A program made the translations under genes and the position numbers. From NCBI RefSeq assembly GCF_900112225.1, contig NZ_FOLD01000012.1, positions 1-64,000 on the forward strand: DNA of 64,000 bases, in the 5' to 3' direction. The notes below the pieces were generated by a model that searched no databases, was not told where the DNA came from, and saw nothing but the letters and a program-made list of their open reading frames with translations. Position 1 is the stretch's first letter. Every line of letters begins with the position of its first letter. This DNA is from Massilia yuzhufengensis. Lineage in GTDB: Bacteria > Pseudomonadota > Gammaproteobacteria > Burkholderiales > Burkholderiaceae_D. Positions 1-8,181 of the stretch are shown piece by piece.

Positions 1-193
1 TTCCGATAACCGTAGACACTGCCGCTTTCCAGCCAAGACTCCTTGATGGGAACCAGTAGGCGCTTGTCTTCTTTGGCTCGTTTGCTTTCAGGGTTCAGGC
101 GCCAGGCATAGAAACCGCTCGGATGCACTTCGAGCACTTTGCACAGCCGGCGCACCGGGAATTGGTCCTGTAACTGAGCAATTAAGGTGTACC
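1..193 (-). CDS. IS3-family transposase OrfB, N-terminal part (partial)
   Basis: Translation of the -1 frame after orfA gives YTLIAQLQDQFPVRRLCKVL followed by EVHPSGFYAWRLNP, the typical N-terminus of IS3-group OrfB ahead of the HTH_21 and DDE integrase (rve) regions, which lie outside the window. The frame is one base back from orfA and stays open from the candidate slip site G-AAA-AAG (227-233) to the window edge, so it is expected to be made as an OrfAB fusion by -1 frameshifting, the family rule. The catalytic DDE residues cannot be seen here. Confidence 0.8.
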
Positions 194-472
194 TTACCCG
201 GACGCCTTGGCAAAGTACACCGCGGCCTTTTTCAATATGTCACGCTCCTCCGTGACGCGCTTGAGCTCGGCCTTCAGGCGCCGCATCTCGTCGGACTGGG
301 CATCGACCGCCTTGCGCTCTGCCTCGGGTACGCCATAGCGCTTCGTCCAGGCGTACAGGCTGTGGATGCTTATCCCGAGCCGTGCCGCTACTTCGCTCGC
401 CGGGTGACCGCCCTGCGCCACCTGCTTGACCGCTGCAATCTTGAATTCATCTGTGTACCGCTTACCGCTCAT
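194..472 (-). CDS. IS3-family transposase OrfA
   Basis: A 92-residue protein with an N-terminal helix-turn-helix (about residues 5-50, motif TDEFKIAAVKQV then ASEVAARLGIS.HSLYAW) and a C-terminal leucine-zipper-like helix (DEMRRLKAELKRVTEERDIL), the standard OrfA plan of HTH plus coiled coil. It would bind the inverted repeats. The stop TAA lies just past the G-AAA-AAG slip site at 227-233 that moves ribosomes into the orfB frame. It appears intact. Confidence 0.92.
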   Translation of the reverse strand: MSGKRYTDEFKIAAVKQVAQGGHPASEVAARLGISIHSLYAWTKRYGVPEAERKAVDAQSDEMRRLKAELKRVTEERDILKKAAVYFAKASG

Positions 473-523
473 ATCTTCTCCTTGTGCCCGATATTATGGC
501 TCAGGAGTGTCTACGATAGTCGT

Positions 524-775
524 GGCGATTCAGGCGTCAAGATGGTGCTGCTCGATAACATGCCGCTGGCGCGGGTGCGCGAAGCGGTGCGCATTGCCGC
601 CGGACGCTGCATGCTCGAAATATCGGGCGGCGTCGGCTTCGAGGGCCTGCGCGCGCTCGCCGAAACCGGGGTCGACCGGATTTCGGCCGGCACCCTGGTC
701 AAGGACCTGCGGGCCATCGACTTTTCCTTGCGCTTCAACCCGGCGCCGGTCGACAGCGCGCCCCAGGCCGCGTGA
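524..775 (+). pseudogene. nadC: nadC 3' remnant (nicotinate-nucleotide pyrophosphorylase)
   Basis: About 80 residues match the C-terminal barrel of quinolinate phosphoribosyltransferase: MVLLDNM, LEISGGVGFEGLRALAETG, VDRISAGTLVKD and the ending DFSLRF. The enzyme converts quinolinate and PRPP to nicotinate mononucleotide in de novo NAD synthesis. The homology begins directly at the end of the IS3 element, so the N-terminal two thirds are either across the element or lost. This copy cannot be functional unless the element excises. The rest of the gene, or a second copy, would have to lie outside the window. Confidence 0.75.
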
Positions 776-1039
776 AACCGGCACACCTGATCGCGCTGAT
801 GGTGCTGGCCCATACCGCGTTCGGGGGCGGGCGGGTGGCGCTGACCCTGGCCGCCTGGGCGTGGCGGAGAAGCGATCGGGGTGCGCACCATGCTGGCCAA
901 CGCCAGCCAGATGGTCTTGCCGCTGGTCTTCGGCGCGCTCGGTACAGCTGGGGGAACGGGAATGGTGTTCTGGGCGCTGGCGGCCGTACTCGCTTGCGGG
1001 GCCGGGTTCGCCCTGCGCCAGCGGCGCCGGGGCCGCTGA
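772..1039 (+). pseudogene. MFS transporter remnant with internal deletion
   Basis: A GTG start overlaps the nadC stop by four bases and opens into an MFS-like first helix (LIALMVLAHTAFGGGRVALT). Near 868 the reading shifts frame and continues as what looks like an MFS last-helix segment (GVRTMLANASQMVLPLVFGA, then GMVFWALAAVLACGAGFALR), ending at 1037-1039. N- and C-terminal ends are thus joined with the body of about 300 residues missing. It was probably once co-transcribed with nadC. The MFS assignment rests on hydrophobic pattern and short motifs, so the subfamily is unknown. Confidence 0.6.
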
Positions 1040-1270
1040 CTCAGGCCGGAGGGGTGAGCAAAACCCTGGTCTGAGCGGATACCGCCCCGTCAGGGGCGCT
1101 TCGGGCAGCATGGCCAAATTCGTCAAATATGCTATCGTTCGCCTCACCTAACGTCGAGTGCGCCATGTTTTCTCGCTTCCCTTTCGCCCATGCATGCGCC
1201 CGTCGCGGCACGGACTCTCTCCTGGTTCCCGATACGGCTCCGTTCAGCCTGGCATATGGAGCGGCGCAGC

Positions 1271-3289
1271 ATGCAGACCGGGCGTGAGGAAAGCGGCGAG
1301 CGCGGCTTGAACGACCAGGCAATGGCCGAAGCCGCGCTGCGCGAAAGCGAGGCGCGCTACCGCACCCTGTTCGAGACGATCGACGAGGGTTTCTGCGTGA
1401 TCGAGTTCATCGATGGGCCGCGCGGTCCGCTGTCCGATTACGTGCACCTCGAGGCCAACCCGGCCTATATGCGCCACGCCGGCATCGACGATATCGTCGG
1501 CAAGACCGCCCGCCAGGAGCTGACCGAAGGCGAGGCCGACGCCTGGGTGGCGATCTTCCGCGGTGTGCTCGACACTGGCGAGCCGGTGCGCTTCGAACGC
1601 GTGCTGGAAGCGACCGACCGGCACCTGGAGGTGGCCTGCTCGCGCGTCGGGCCGGCCGCCAAGCGCCAGGTGGCCGTGGTGTTCAAGGACGTCAGCGCGC
1701 GCAGGCGGGCGGAGCGGCAGCTCAGGGAGCTCAACGAAACACTGGAGAGCCAGGTCGCCGAGCGCACCGCGGAGCGCGACCGCCTCTGGAACCTGTCGCA
1801 GGACATGCTCGCGCGCGCCAACTACGAGGGCAGCATGTCGGCCGTCAGCCCGGCCTGGACCCAGGTGCTGGGCTGGAGCGAGACCGAGCTGCTGACGCGC
1901 TCCTATGCCAGCTTCATGCATCCGGACGACATGCCGCCGACCATCGCGGCGATCGGACGGATGGCCGAGACCCACCAGCCGGCCCGGTTCGAGAACCGTA
2001 TCGCTACCGTTGACGGCGGTTGGAAGTACATCGAGTGGACCGTCAGCCCGGAGGCCGATGGCGTGAATTTCGTCGCCGTCGGGCGCGACCTGAGCCTGAA
2101 CAAGGCGCGCGAGGCCGAGCTCGAACAGGCGCAGCAAGACTTGCGCCAGTCGCAGAAGATGGAAGCGGTCGGCCAGCTCACGGGCGGGCTCGCGCACGAC
2201 TTCAACAACCTGCTGGCCTCGATCAGCGGCGGCCTGCAGGTGCTCAAGCACAAGCTGCAGCGCGGCCAGTACAGTGGTCTGGAGCGCTACATCGAGATCG
2301 GCGAATCGTCGGTGCGGCGTGCCGCTTCGCTCACGCAGCGCCTGCTGGCGTTCTCGCGCCGGCAGACGCTCGACCCCAAGTCCACCGACGTCAATCGCCT
2401 GATCGCCGGCATGGAAGAACTGGTGCGGCGCTCGGTTGGCCCGACGGTCGAGGTGGAGGTGCTCGCTGCGCGGGAGCTCTGGCCGACCAAGGTCGATCCG
2501 TCCCAGCTCGAGAATGCTCTGCTCAATCTGTGCATCAATGCGCGCGACGCCATGATGCCGGGCGGCGGCAAGCTGACGCTGGCCACCGCCAACACCTGCA
2601 TCGGGCAACACGACGCGCAGCAGGACCTGCCGCCGGGGCAGTATGTGTCGCTGTGCGTGTCCGACACCGGCACCGGGATGTCTTCCGACGTGATCGCACG
2701 CATCTTCGATCCCTTCTACACCACCAAGCCGCTGGGCGAGGGCACGGGCCTGGGCCTGTCGATGGTGTATGGCTTCGTACGCCAGTCGGAGGGCCACGTG
2801 CGGGTCGAGTCGGAGGTGGGGACCGGCACCCGCATGTGCCTGTACCTGCCGCGCCATGCCGGCGCGTCGGCCGACGAAGAGCCGGTAACGGTGGCGTCGA
2901 TCGCGTCCGGCCATGGCGAGACGGTGCTGCTGATCGAGGACGAGCGCGCGCTGCGCGAGATCGTCGAAGAAGTCCTGCGCGACGCCGGCTACCGCGTGCT
3001 GACGGCCCCGGATGGTCCTGCCGGTTTGCAGATCCTGCACTCGGATACGCGCGTGGACCTCCTGGTGACCGATGTGGGCCTGCCCGGCGGGCTCAATGGC
3101 CGCCAGGTGGCCGACGCCGCCAGGGTGGGGCGCCCTGGCCTGAAGGTGCTGTTCATCACCGGGTATGCCGACACGGCGGCCGTCGGCAATGGCCGCCTCG
3201 ACCCGGGCATGGAAGTGCTAACCAAACCATTCGAGCTCAGCGCCCTGAGCAACAAGGTGCGCGCATTGCTCGACGCGCGGCCGACGTAG
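1271..3289 (+). CDS. PAS-PAS hybrid histidine kinase with C-terminal receiver domain
   Basis: A cytoplasmic sensor kinase of about 672 residues. In order it has a PAS domain (about 20-130, ARYRTLFETIDEGFCVIE), a coiled coil, a second PAS (about 170-280, SPAWTQVLGWSE), a HisKA dimer with phospho-acceptor His309 (LAHDFNNLLASISGG), a HATPase_c domain (NLCINARDAM; DTGTGM; GEGTGLGLSMVYG) and a receiver with phospho-acceptor Asp601 (LLVTDVGLPGG) and conserved Lys in TKPF. No membrane segments are visible. ATG 1271 was chosen because GGAG lies nine bases upstream; in-frame ATGs at 1190 and 1256 are alternatives. No partner regulator is adjacent, so the output is unknown. Confidence 0.9.
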   Translation: MQTGREESGERGLNDQAMAEAALRESEARYRTLFETIDEGFCVIEFIDGPRGPLSDYVHLEANPAYMRHAGIDDIVGKTARQELTEGEADAWVAIFRGVLDTGEPVRFERVLEATDRHLEVACSRVGPAAKRQVAVVFKDVSARRRAERQLRELNETLESQVAERTAERDRLWNLSQDMLARANYEGSMSAVSPAWTQVLGWSETELLTRSYASFMHPDDMPPTIAAIGRMAETHQPARFENRIATVDGGWKYIEWTVSPEADGVNFVAVGRDLSLNKAREAELEQAQQDLRQSQKMEAVGQLTGGLAHDFNNLLASISGGLQVLKHKLQRGQYSGLERYIEIGESSVRRAASLTQRLLAFSRRQTLDPKSTDVNRLIAGMEELVRRSVGPTVEVEVLAARELWPTKVDPSQLENALLNLCINARDAMMPGGGKLTLATANTCIGQHDAQQDLPPGQYVSLCVSDTGTGMSSDVIARIFDPFYTTKPLGEGTGLGLSMVYGFVRQSEGHVRVESEVGTGTRMCLYLPRHAGASADEEPVTVASIASGHGETVLLIEDERALREIVEEVLRDAGYRVLTAPDGPAGLQILHSDTRVDLLVTDVGLPGGLNGRQVADAARVGRPGLKVLFITGYADTAAVGNGRLDPGMEVLTKPFELSALSNKVRALLDARPT

Positions 3290-3325
3290 CGAATTCGCCT
3301 GCCGATTTCACCAATGCGCATGAGG

Positions 3326-3464
3326 TTTCACATCGTGAAATCATCCCGCTGCAGTGCACCATGCCTTGATCCCACGGCGCAGCATGCCGTTTTGCATTGC
3401 GAAATGCCGTTCGCAAGTACTTGATTTTGTGTAGAAAATAATTTTCTCACGTCTTATATAAGAC
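3326..3464. promoter_or_regulatory. Palindrome cluster upstream of aceA
   Basis: Four inverted repeats lie between the histidine kinase and aceA: TTTCAC-ATC-GTGAAA (3326-3340), TTGCGAA-N6-TTCGCAA (3397-3416), GAAAATAATTTTC (3434-3446) and the perfect 14-mer GTCTTATATAAGAC (3451-3464). The last two sit in an AT-rich patch that stands out in GC-rich DNA, 110-140 bases before the aceA start, as expected for a promoter/operator. Glyoxylate-shunt genes are commonly controlled by acetate-responsive regulators; no regulator gene is adjacent, so the binding proteins are unknown. Confidence 0.6.
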
Positions 3465-3575
3465 AGAAGAGTGTGCGGCCGCCATGGCTTATGATGGATT
3501 CATGCGATGTCAGTTCGGCGCAATGCACCGCGACGAACGCAGCAGGATTCAATCTACTTACCTTGGAGAGCCAGC

Positions 3576-5156
3576 ATGTCCCAATACCAAAACGATATCC
3601 AGTCCATCAACAGCCTGAAACAGCAGCAGGGCCAGGGGTGGAACGCCATCAACCCGGAATCCGCGGCCCGCATGCGCGCTCAGAACCGCTTCCAGACCGG
3701 CCTCGACATCGCCCGCTACACCGCCGCCATCATGCGCCGCGACATGGCGAACTACGACGCCGATCCTTCCAAGTACACCCAGTCGCTGGGCTGCTGGCAT
3801 GGTTTCATCGGCCAGCAGAAGATGATCTCCATTAAAAAGCACTTCAACAGCACCGACCGCCGCTACCTCTACCTGTCGGGCTGGATGATCGCCGCCCTGC
3901 GTTCGGAATTCGGCCCGCTGCCGGACCAGTCGATGCACGAGAAGACCGCCGTTGCCGCCCTCATCAGGGAGCTGTACACCTTCCTGCGCCAGGCCGATGC
4001 GCGCGAACTGGGTGGCCTGTTCCGCCAGCTCGACGCCGCCGAAGGCCCGGCGCGCGCCGCCATCCAGGACAAGATCGACAATTTCGTCACCCACGTGGTG
4101 CCGATCATCGCCGACATCGATGCCGGTTTCGGCAATGCCGAAGCCACCTACCTGATGGCCAAGCAGATGATCGAAGCGGGTGCCTGCTGCATCCAGATCG
4201 AAAACCAGGTGTCGGACGAGAAGCAGTGCGGCCACCAGGACGGCAAGGTCACGGTGCCACATGAAGACTTCCTGGCCAAGATCCGCGCCGTGCGCTACGC
4301 CTTCCTGGAGCTGGGCGTCGATGACGGCCTGATCGTGGCGCGTACCGATTCGCTCGGCGCCGGCCTGACCAAGCAGATCGCCGTCACCCGCGAGCCGGGC
4401 GACCTGGGCGACCAGTACAACAGCTTCCTGGACGTGGACGAAGTGTCGCTCGATGCGATGGCCAACGGCGACGTGGTCATCAAGCGCGACGGCAAGCTGC
4501 TGCGTCCCAAACGCCTGGCCAGCAACCTGTTCCAGTTCCGCGAGGGCACCGGCGAAGCGCGCTGCGTGCTCGACTGCATCACTTCGCTGCAGAACGGCGC
4601 CGACCTGCTGTGGATCGAAACCGAGAAGCCGCATATCGCGCAGATCGGCGGCATGGTGAAGGAAATCCGCAAGGTCATCCCGAACGCCAAGCTGGTGTAC
4701 AACAACAGCCCGTCGTTCAACTGGACCCTGAACTTCCGCCAGCAGGTGTTCGACGGCATGAAGGCCGAAGGCGCCGACGTGTCGGCCTACGAGCGCTCGC
4801 AGCTGATGAGCGCCGAGTACGACGACAGCGACCTGGCGCGCGAAGCCGACGAGCGCATCCGCACCTTCCAGGCCGACGCGGCGCGCGAAGCGGGCATCTT
4901 CCACCACCTGATCACCTTGCCGACCTACCACACGGCGGCGCTGAGCACCGACAACCTGGCCAAGGAGTATTTCGGCGAGCAGGGCATGCTGGGCTACGTG
5001 GCCGGCGTGCAGCGCAAGGAAATCCGCCAGGGCATCGCCTGCGTCAAGCACCAGAACATGTCCGGTTCCGACCTGGGCGACGACCACAAGGAATACTTCA
5101 GCGGCGAAGCGGCGCTGAAGGCGTCCGGCAAGCACAACACCATGAACCAGTTCTGA
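3576..5156 (+). CDS. aceA: Isocitrate lyase
   Basis: Cleaves isocitrate to succinate and glyoxylate, the entry step of the glyoxylate shunt used on acetate or fatty acids. The 526-residue protein belongs to the longer Pseudomonas/Burkholderia-type isocitrate lyases. It shows the signature K216-Q-C218-G-H with the catalytic cysteine, preceded by GACCIQIENQVSDEKQC, and conserved segments LGCWHGFIGQQKMISIKKHF and NNSPSFNWTLNFRQQ. ATG 3576 follows a good GGAGAG ribosome site; the frame is open further upstream but without support. A strong terminator follows at 5174-5199, so it is probably monocistronic. Malate synthase is not in the window. Confidence 0.97.
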   Translation: MSQYQNDIQSINSLKQQQGQGWNAINPESAARMRAQNRFQTGLDIARYTAAIMRRDMANYDADPSKYTQSLGCWHGFIGQQKMISIKKHFNSTDRRYLYLSGWMIAALRSEFGPLPDQSMHEKTAVAALIRELYTFLRQADARELGGLFRQLDAAEGPARAAIQDKIDNFVTHVVPIIADIDAGFGNAEATYLMAKQMIEAGACCIQIENQVSDEKQCGHQDGKVTVPHEDFLAKIRAVRYAFLELGVDDGLIVARTDSLGAGLTKQIAVTREPGDLGDQYNSFLDVDEVSLDAMANGDVVIKRDGKLLRPKRLASNLFQFREGTGEARCVLDCITSLQNGADLLWIETEKPHIAQIGGMVKEIRKVIPNAKLVYNNSPSFNWTLNFRQQVFDGMKAEGADVSAYERSQLMSAEYDDSDLAREADERIRTFQADAAREAGIFHHLITLPTYHTAALSTDNLAKEYFGEQGMLGYVAGVQRKEIRQGIACVKHQNMSGSDLGDDHKEYFSGEAALKASGKHNTMNQF

Positions 5157-5173
5157 CGGATTGCTCGCCGCGC

Positions 5174-5199
5174 GGCCCGCAAGCGCGGGCCTTTTTTTT
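5174..5199 (+). terminator. Rho-independent terminator of aceA
   Basis: A perfect 7-bp GC stem (GGCCCGC / GCGGGCC) with a 4-base loop is followed by eight T residues, 17 bases after the aceA stop. Confidence 0.92.
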
Positions 5200-5220
5200 C
5201 ACTGTTGAGAAGGAAATCGG

Positions 5221-5943
5221 ATGAGCAAGATGAATCACGAGCTGCAGGCCGCACTCGCGCACGTCGCGGTCAAGCAGCCGGCGGCACAGGGACTCCCCGA
5301 TGCAGCCCACACGATCGGGCGCGTCGGCATCGTTGGCGCCAACCCGGCCGGCATCGGTATCGCCATGAGCCTGCTCGATGCCGACATCCCGGTAACGGTC
5401 TTCGAACTTACCAAACAAGTGCTGGACGTCGCGATCGCACAGGCGCGCTCGGCTTACCACATGGCGGTCGAACAGGGCGGCCTGGCGGCCGCCGCGCGCG
5501 ACCGGCGCATGGCGCTGCTGGCCGGCAGTATCAACTTCCACCACCTGAAGGACTGCGACGTGGTGATCGACGCGCTGGCCACCGATAGCGGCACCAAGGC
5601 CAGGCTGTTCCGCAAGCTGGACCAGACCGCCAGGCCCGGCGCCATCCTGGTGAGCTGTGTTTCGCCCGGCGCGGTCGATCGCCTGGCCGCCAGTACGCGG
5701 CGCGCGGGCGAGGTGGTGGGACTGCAGCTGTCCTGCCCGGCGCAGGTGGGCCAGACGTGGACGCTGGTCCCTGGAACGGCGAGCGCCGGGCAGGCGCTGG
5801 CCACGCTCATCGCGCTGGTCCAGCATCTGGGCAAGGCCTGCGTGGTAGCGGGCGACCTGGGCGGCGATGCCAGCCAGGCCGGCGCGCTGCAGCGTGGCGA
5901 AGAGGGCGCCATGCCGTGGCGGGTCGACCAGATCGTCGAGTAG
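5221..5943 (+). CDS. 3-hydroxyacyl-CoA dehydrogenase NAD-binding-domain protein, catalytic motif altered
   Basis: 240 residues that resemble only the N-terminal NAD-binding half of 3-hydroxyacyl-CoA dehydrogenases: beta-alpha-beta fold IGRVGIVGANPAGIGIAMSL, then VVIDAL and ILVSCVSPGAVDRLA. The Gly-rich loop is G-A-N-P-A-G rather than the usual G-x-G-x-x-G/A. The segment that normally reads FFxPxHxM with the catalytic histidine is here LSCPAQVGQTWTLV, with Gln in place of His. The C-terminal dimerisation/catalytic domain is absent. It may be a divergent or non-catalytic nucleotide-binding protein. Start ATG 5221 follows AAGGAAA; ATG 5230 is possible. It lies behind the aceA terminator. Confidence 0.75.
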   Translation: MSKMNHELQAALAHVAVKQPAAQGLPDAAHTIGRVGIVGANPAGIGIAMSLLDADIPVTVFELTKQVLDVAIAQARSAYHMAVEQGGLAAAARDRRMALLAGSINFHHLKDCDVVIDALATDSGTKARLFRKLDQTARPGAILVSCVSPGAVDRLAASTRRAGEVVGLQLSCPAQVGQTWTLVPGTASAGQALATLIALVQHLGKACVVAGDLGGDASQAGALQRGEEGAMPWRVDQIVE

Positions 5944-5956
5944 CAGGGCCGCTGGC

Positions 5957-6529
5957 TCAGTGTTCCCGGTTCGACCCCGGCAGCATGCTGGCCAACACGC
6001 CGTCGCGGTCATGGAAGTGGTGCTTCAGGGCTGCCGCTGCGTGTCCCAGCACCATCAGGCCGATGCTCCAGGCCAGTCACTGGTGGACCAGCTTGGCCAG
6101 GTCGTAGTACTCGGCCGCCGGCGCCACCAGCGGCGGGAGCTTAACCAGGCCCAGCAGCATGATCGGCTTGTCCGCCACCGAACTCCACATCCAGCCCGAC
6201 AGCGGCAACGCCACCAGCGCGAACACGTACAGCCCGATGTGGCCGAAGTGGGCGGCGCGCTGCATGCCTGGGGACATCGAGGACGGCAGGGCCGGCGCCG
6301 GGTGCTTCCAGCGCCACACGATGCGCAGCACGGTCAGGAAGATGACCGTGCTCGCCATGGCCTTGTGCAGGAAAGTTAGCCCGTGGTGGGGGTTGAGCGC
6401 ATCGCGGAAATGCACGGCGATGAAGCCGACGATCCAGGCCGCGATCCAGATCGCGGCCATCAGCCAGTGCTGCAGCTTGGACAAGGGATGGTAGCCGGGG
6501 GCGGCCACCGGGCGGGCGGGCAGCGTCAT
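5957..6529 (-). pseudogene. Cytochrome b561, interrupted by an in-frame TGA
   Basis: A four-helix diheme b-type cytochrome. Reading from 6529 gives LSKLQHWLMAAIWIAAWIVG, LHKAMASTVIFLTVL, HIGLYVFALVALPLSGW and, after the stop at 6079-6077, an in-frame continuation LAWSIGLMVLGHAAAALKHH to a second TGA at 5957. The internal TGA sits where homologues have Trp (Q-W-L), so a single TGG-to-TGA change explains it. Loss of the last helix removes the C-terminal His pair needed for heme. It lies 4 bases downstream of the YceI gene, a pairing common in proteobacteria. Either a real nonsense mutation or a base-call error. Confidence 0.8.
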
Positions 6530-6533
6530 GGCC

Positions 6534-7100
6534 TTACTGCTTGACAGCCTCGACGGCGATCGTCAGGGTCACTTCGTCGCCGACATAGGGCGCGTACTTG
6601 CCGTTGTTGAACTCGCTGCGCTTGATCTTGGCGATGGCGTTGGCGCCGCAGGCATCCTTCTTGAGCACCGGGTGCGGCATGCAATGGAAGGACGTGATGT
6701 CCAGGCGCACCGGCTTGGCGATGCCCTTGATGGTCAGGGTGCCGTCCACCGAGGCCAGCTTGTCGCCGGCGAAGTTCAGCTTGCTCGACTTGTAGGTGAT
6801 GGTCGGGAACTTCTTGGTATCGAAGAAGTCTTCGGCCTGCAAGTGCTCGTTGAAGACCGGGAAGCCGGTGTTGACGCTGGTGGTGTCGATGACGACGTCG
6901 AGCGAACCGGTCTTGGCTGCGCGGTCGAGGACGATCTGGCCGCTGGTCTTGTCGAAGCGGCTGACCTGGTTCGAATAGCCGAAGTGGCTGTACTCGAAGC
7001 GCGGGAAGGTATGCGAACCGTCGATGACGTAGGTTTCCGGCGCGGCCAGGGCGGAGGTCGACAGGGCGGCGGTCAGCAAGAGAAGAGCGATTTTTTTCAT
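6534..7100 (-). CDS. YceI-family periplasmic lipid-binding protein
   Basis: 188 residues with a Sec signal peptide (MKKIALLLLTAALSTSALAA) and the YceI fold: YVIDGSHTFPRFEYSHFGYS near the N-terminus, DFFDTKKFPTITYKSS in the middle and GDEVTLTIAVEAVK at the end. The family forms a lipocalin-like beta barrel that binds isoprenoid or other hydrophobic molecules. It is the first gene of a two-gene unit with the broken cytochrome b561. The ATG at 7100 starts the signal peptide; the open frame continues far upstream only because of high GC. Confidence 0.93.
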   Translation of the reverse strand: MKKIALLLLTAALSTSALAAPETYVIDGSHTFPRFEYSHFGYSNQVSRFDKTSGQIVLDRAAKTGSLDVVIDTTSVNTGFPVFNEHLQAEDFFDTKKFPTITYKSSKLNFAGDKLASVDGTLTIKGIAKPVRLDITSFHCMPHPVLKKDACGANAIAKIKRSEFNNGKYAPYVGDEVTLTIAVEAVKQ

Positions 7101-7204
7101 GGTAGGGTCCCTGGTATCGTTACGTGGAAACGAGAGGCGCCGCCAATGGCGCCTGACAAGGACCGCAGTATGCTCTGTTTGCCGCTCGCGAAAAAACGGA
7201 AAAT

Positions 7205-8092
7205 TTACCGTTGTACGTTCGAATTTTTCGAACATGCCATGCCGGCGCCGGCGAAAGCCAGGAGCAGCCGGTTGAACGCCGCCGCATGCGTGACATTCAT
7301 CCCGTGCGAGGCGCCCGCGATGGTGCGCTTGTCCACGTGCCGGATCCAGCCGGCCAGCTGCGCCACGTTGTCGCGGTACATGCGCGGGCTTCTTTCGCCT
7401 TCGATGATCAGCGTCGGGCAGGCCAGGCCTGCCGCCGCGGCGCGCGTATAGGGCGGCAGGGTATCGCGGAACTGCTTCGGCAAGGTCGCCGCGTTGGCGC
7501 GGGCCATGTTGCGAAAGCTCGCCGGGCTCTTGCGCCAGATGCCGGGCATGCTGACCGAATCGACGAACAGTTCCAGCCCTTCCTCCACCGCACCGTGTTG
7601 GATGAGGTCGGCGACTTTCGCGCGCAGCGCGGTGGCCGCAGGGGGCAATGAGGCTTCCGGCTTGCCGTCGACCTGCAGGGGCCCGCCGGGATCGGCCAGC
7701 GTCAGGGTTTTTGCCAGCGCCGGATGCTGGTGCGCCAGGTGGAAGGCCACGCAGGCGCCGCGCGAATGGCCCACCAGGTGCACCGGCCCCAGGTCCATCG
7801 TGGCGATGAATTCGGCGAGCTCGGCCACGTGCGTCTGCAGGCTGAATACGCTCTCGGCCGGCGCTGCGTCGCCCGGCCAGTAATGGCTCAGGCTCAGCGA
7901 CACGCAATGGAACTGCGGCGACAGCGCGGCGGCCTGGCTGTCCCAGTAGCGGTAATCGCACAGCGAGCCGTGCACGAACAGCAGCGGCTCCCCGCTTCCG
8001 GTGGCGACATAGGGCAGGCGCACGCCGGAAGGCAGGCTGGCAAAGCACAGTTCTGGGGTGGCGAAGATGCGGTGGTCGGTCAGTGCGTTCAT
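7205..8092 (-). CDS. Alpha/beta-fold hydrolase
   Basis: 295 residues with a typical alpha/beta-hydrolase plan: HG oxyanion motif (LLFVHGSLCDYRYWDSQ), nucleophile Ser110 in VGHSRG, an acidic residue near LIIEGERSPRM and a catalytic His in GASHGMN. No signal peptide, so cytoplasmic. The substrate is not evident; similar proteins are esterases or haloperoxidase-like enzymes. It is transcribed divergently from the LysR regulator at 8182 with 89 bases between them, suggesting the regulator controls it. Confidence 0.88.
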   Translation of the reverse strand: MNALTDHRIFATPELCFASLPSGVRLPYVATGSGEPLLFVHGSLCDYRYWDSQAAALSPQFHCVSLSLSHYWPGDAAPAESVFSLQTHVAELAEFIATMDLGPVHLVGHSRGACVAFHLAHQHPALAKTLTLADPGGPLQVDGKPEASLPPAATALRAKVADLIQHGAVEEGLELFVDSVSMPGIWRKSPASFRNMARANAATLPKQFRDTLPPYTRAAAAGLACPTLIIEGERSPRMYRDNVAQLAGWIRHVDKRTIAGASHGMNVTHAAAFNRLLLAFAGAGMACSKNSNVQR

Positions 8093-8181
8093 GGTGGGCT
8101 CCGTTTTCAGTATGATGCACGATGGCGATCATTAAGAAAATCGCATAATATTGATCGTATCTATTCGATTACCTGATACCA

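Larger units (their letters stand above)
1..522 (-). mobile_element. IS3-family insertion sequence, 5' part only (cut by window edge)
   Basis: The element is read on the minus strand. It contains orfA (194-472) and the beginning of orfB in the -1 frame, the standard IS3 layout. Its outer end lies near 515-524, where the sequence reads TAGACACTCCTGAGC inward; the exact terminal base cannot be fixed because the other end is outside the window. It stops immediately before a nadC-like coding fragment, so the element probably inserted into that gene. No target duplication can be checked. Confidence 0.85.

Noticed and set aside
1244..3040. Minus-strand open frame of about 600 codons
   Set aside because: Shadow of the hybrid histidine kinase; Arg/Ala/His-rich without motifs.
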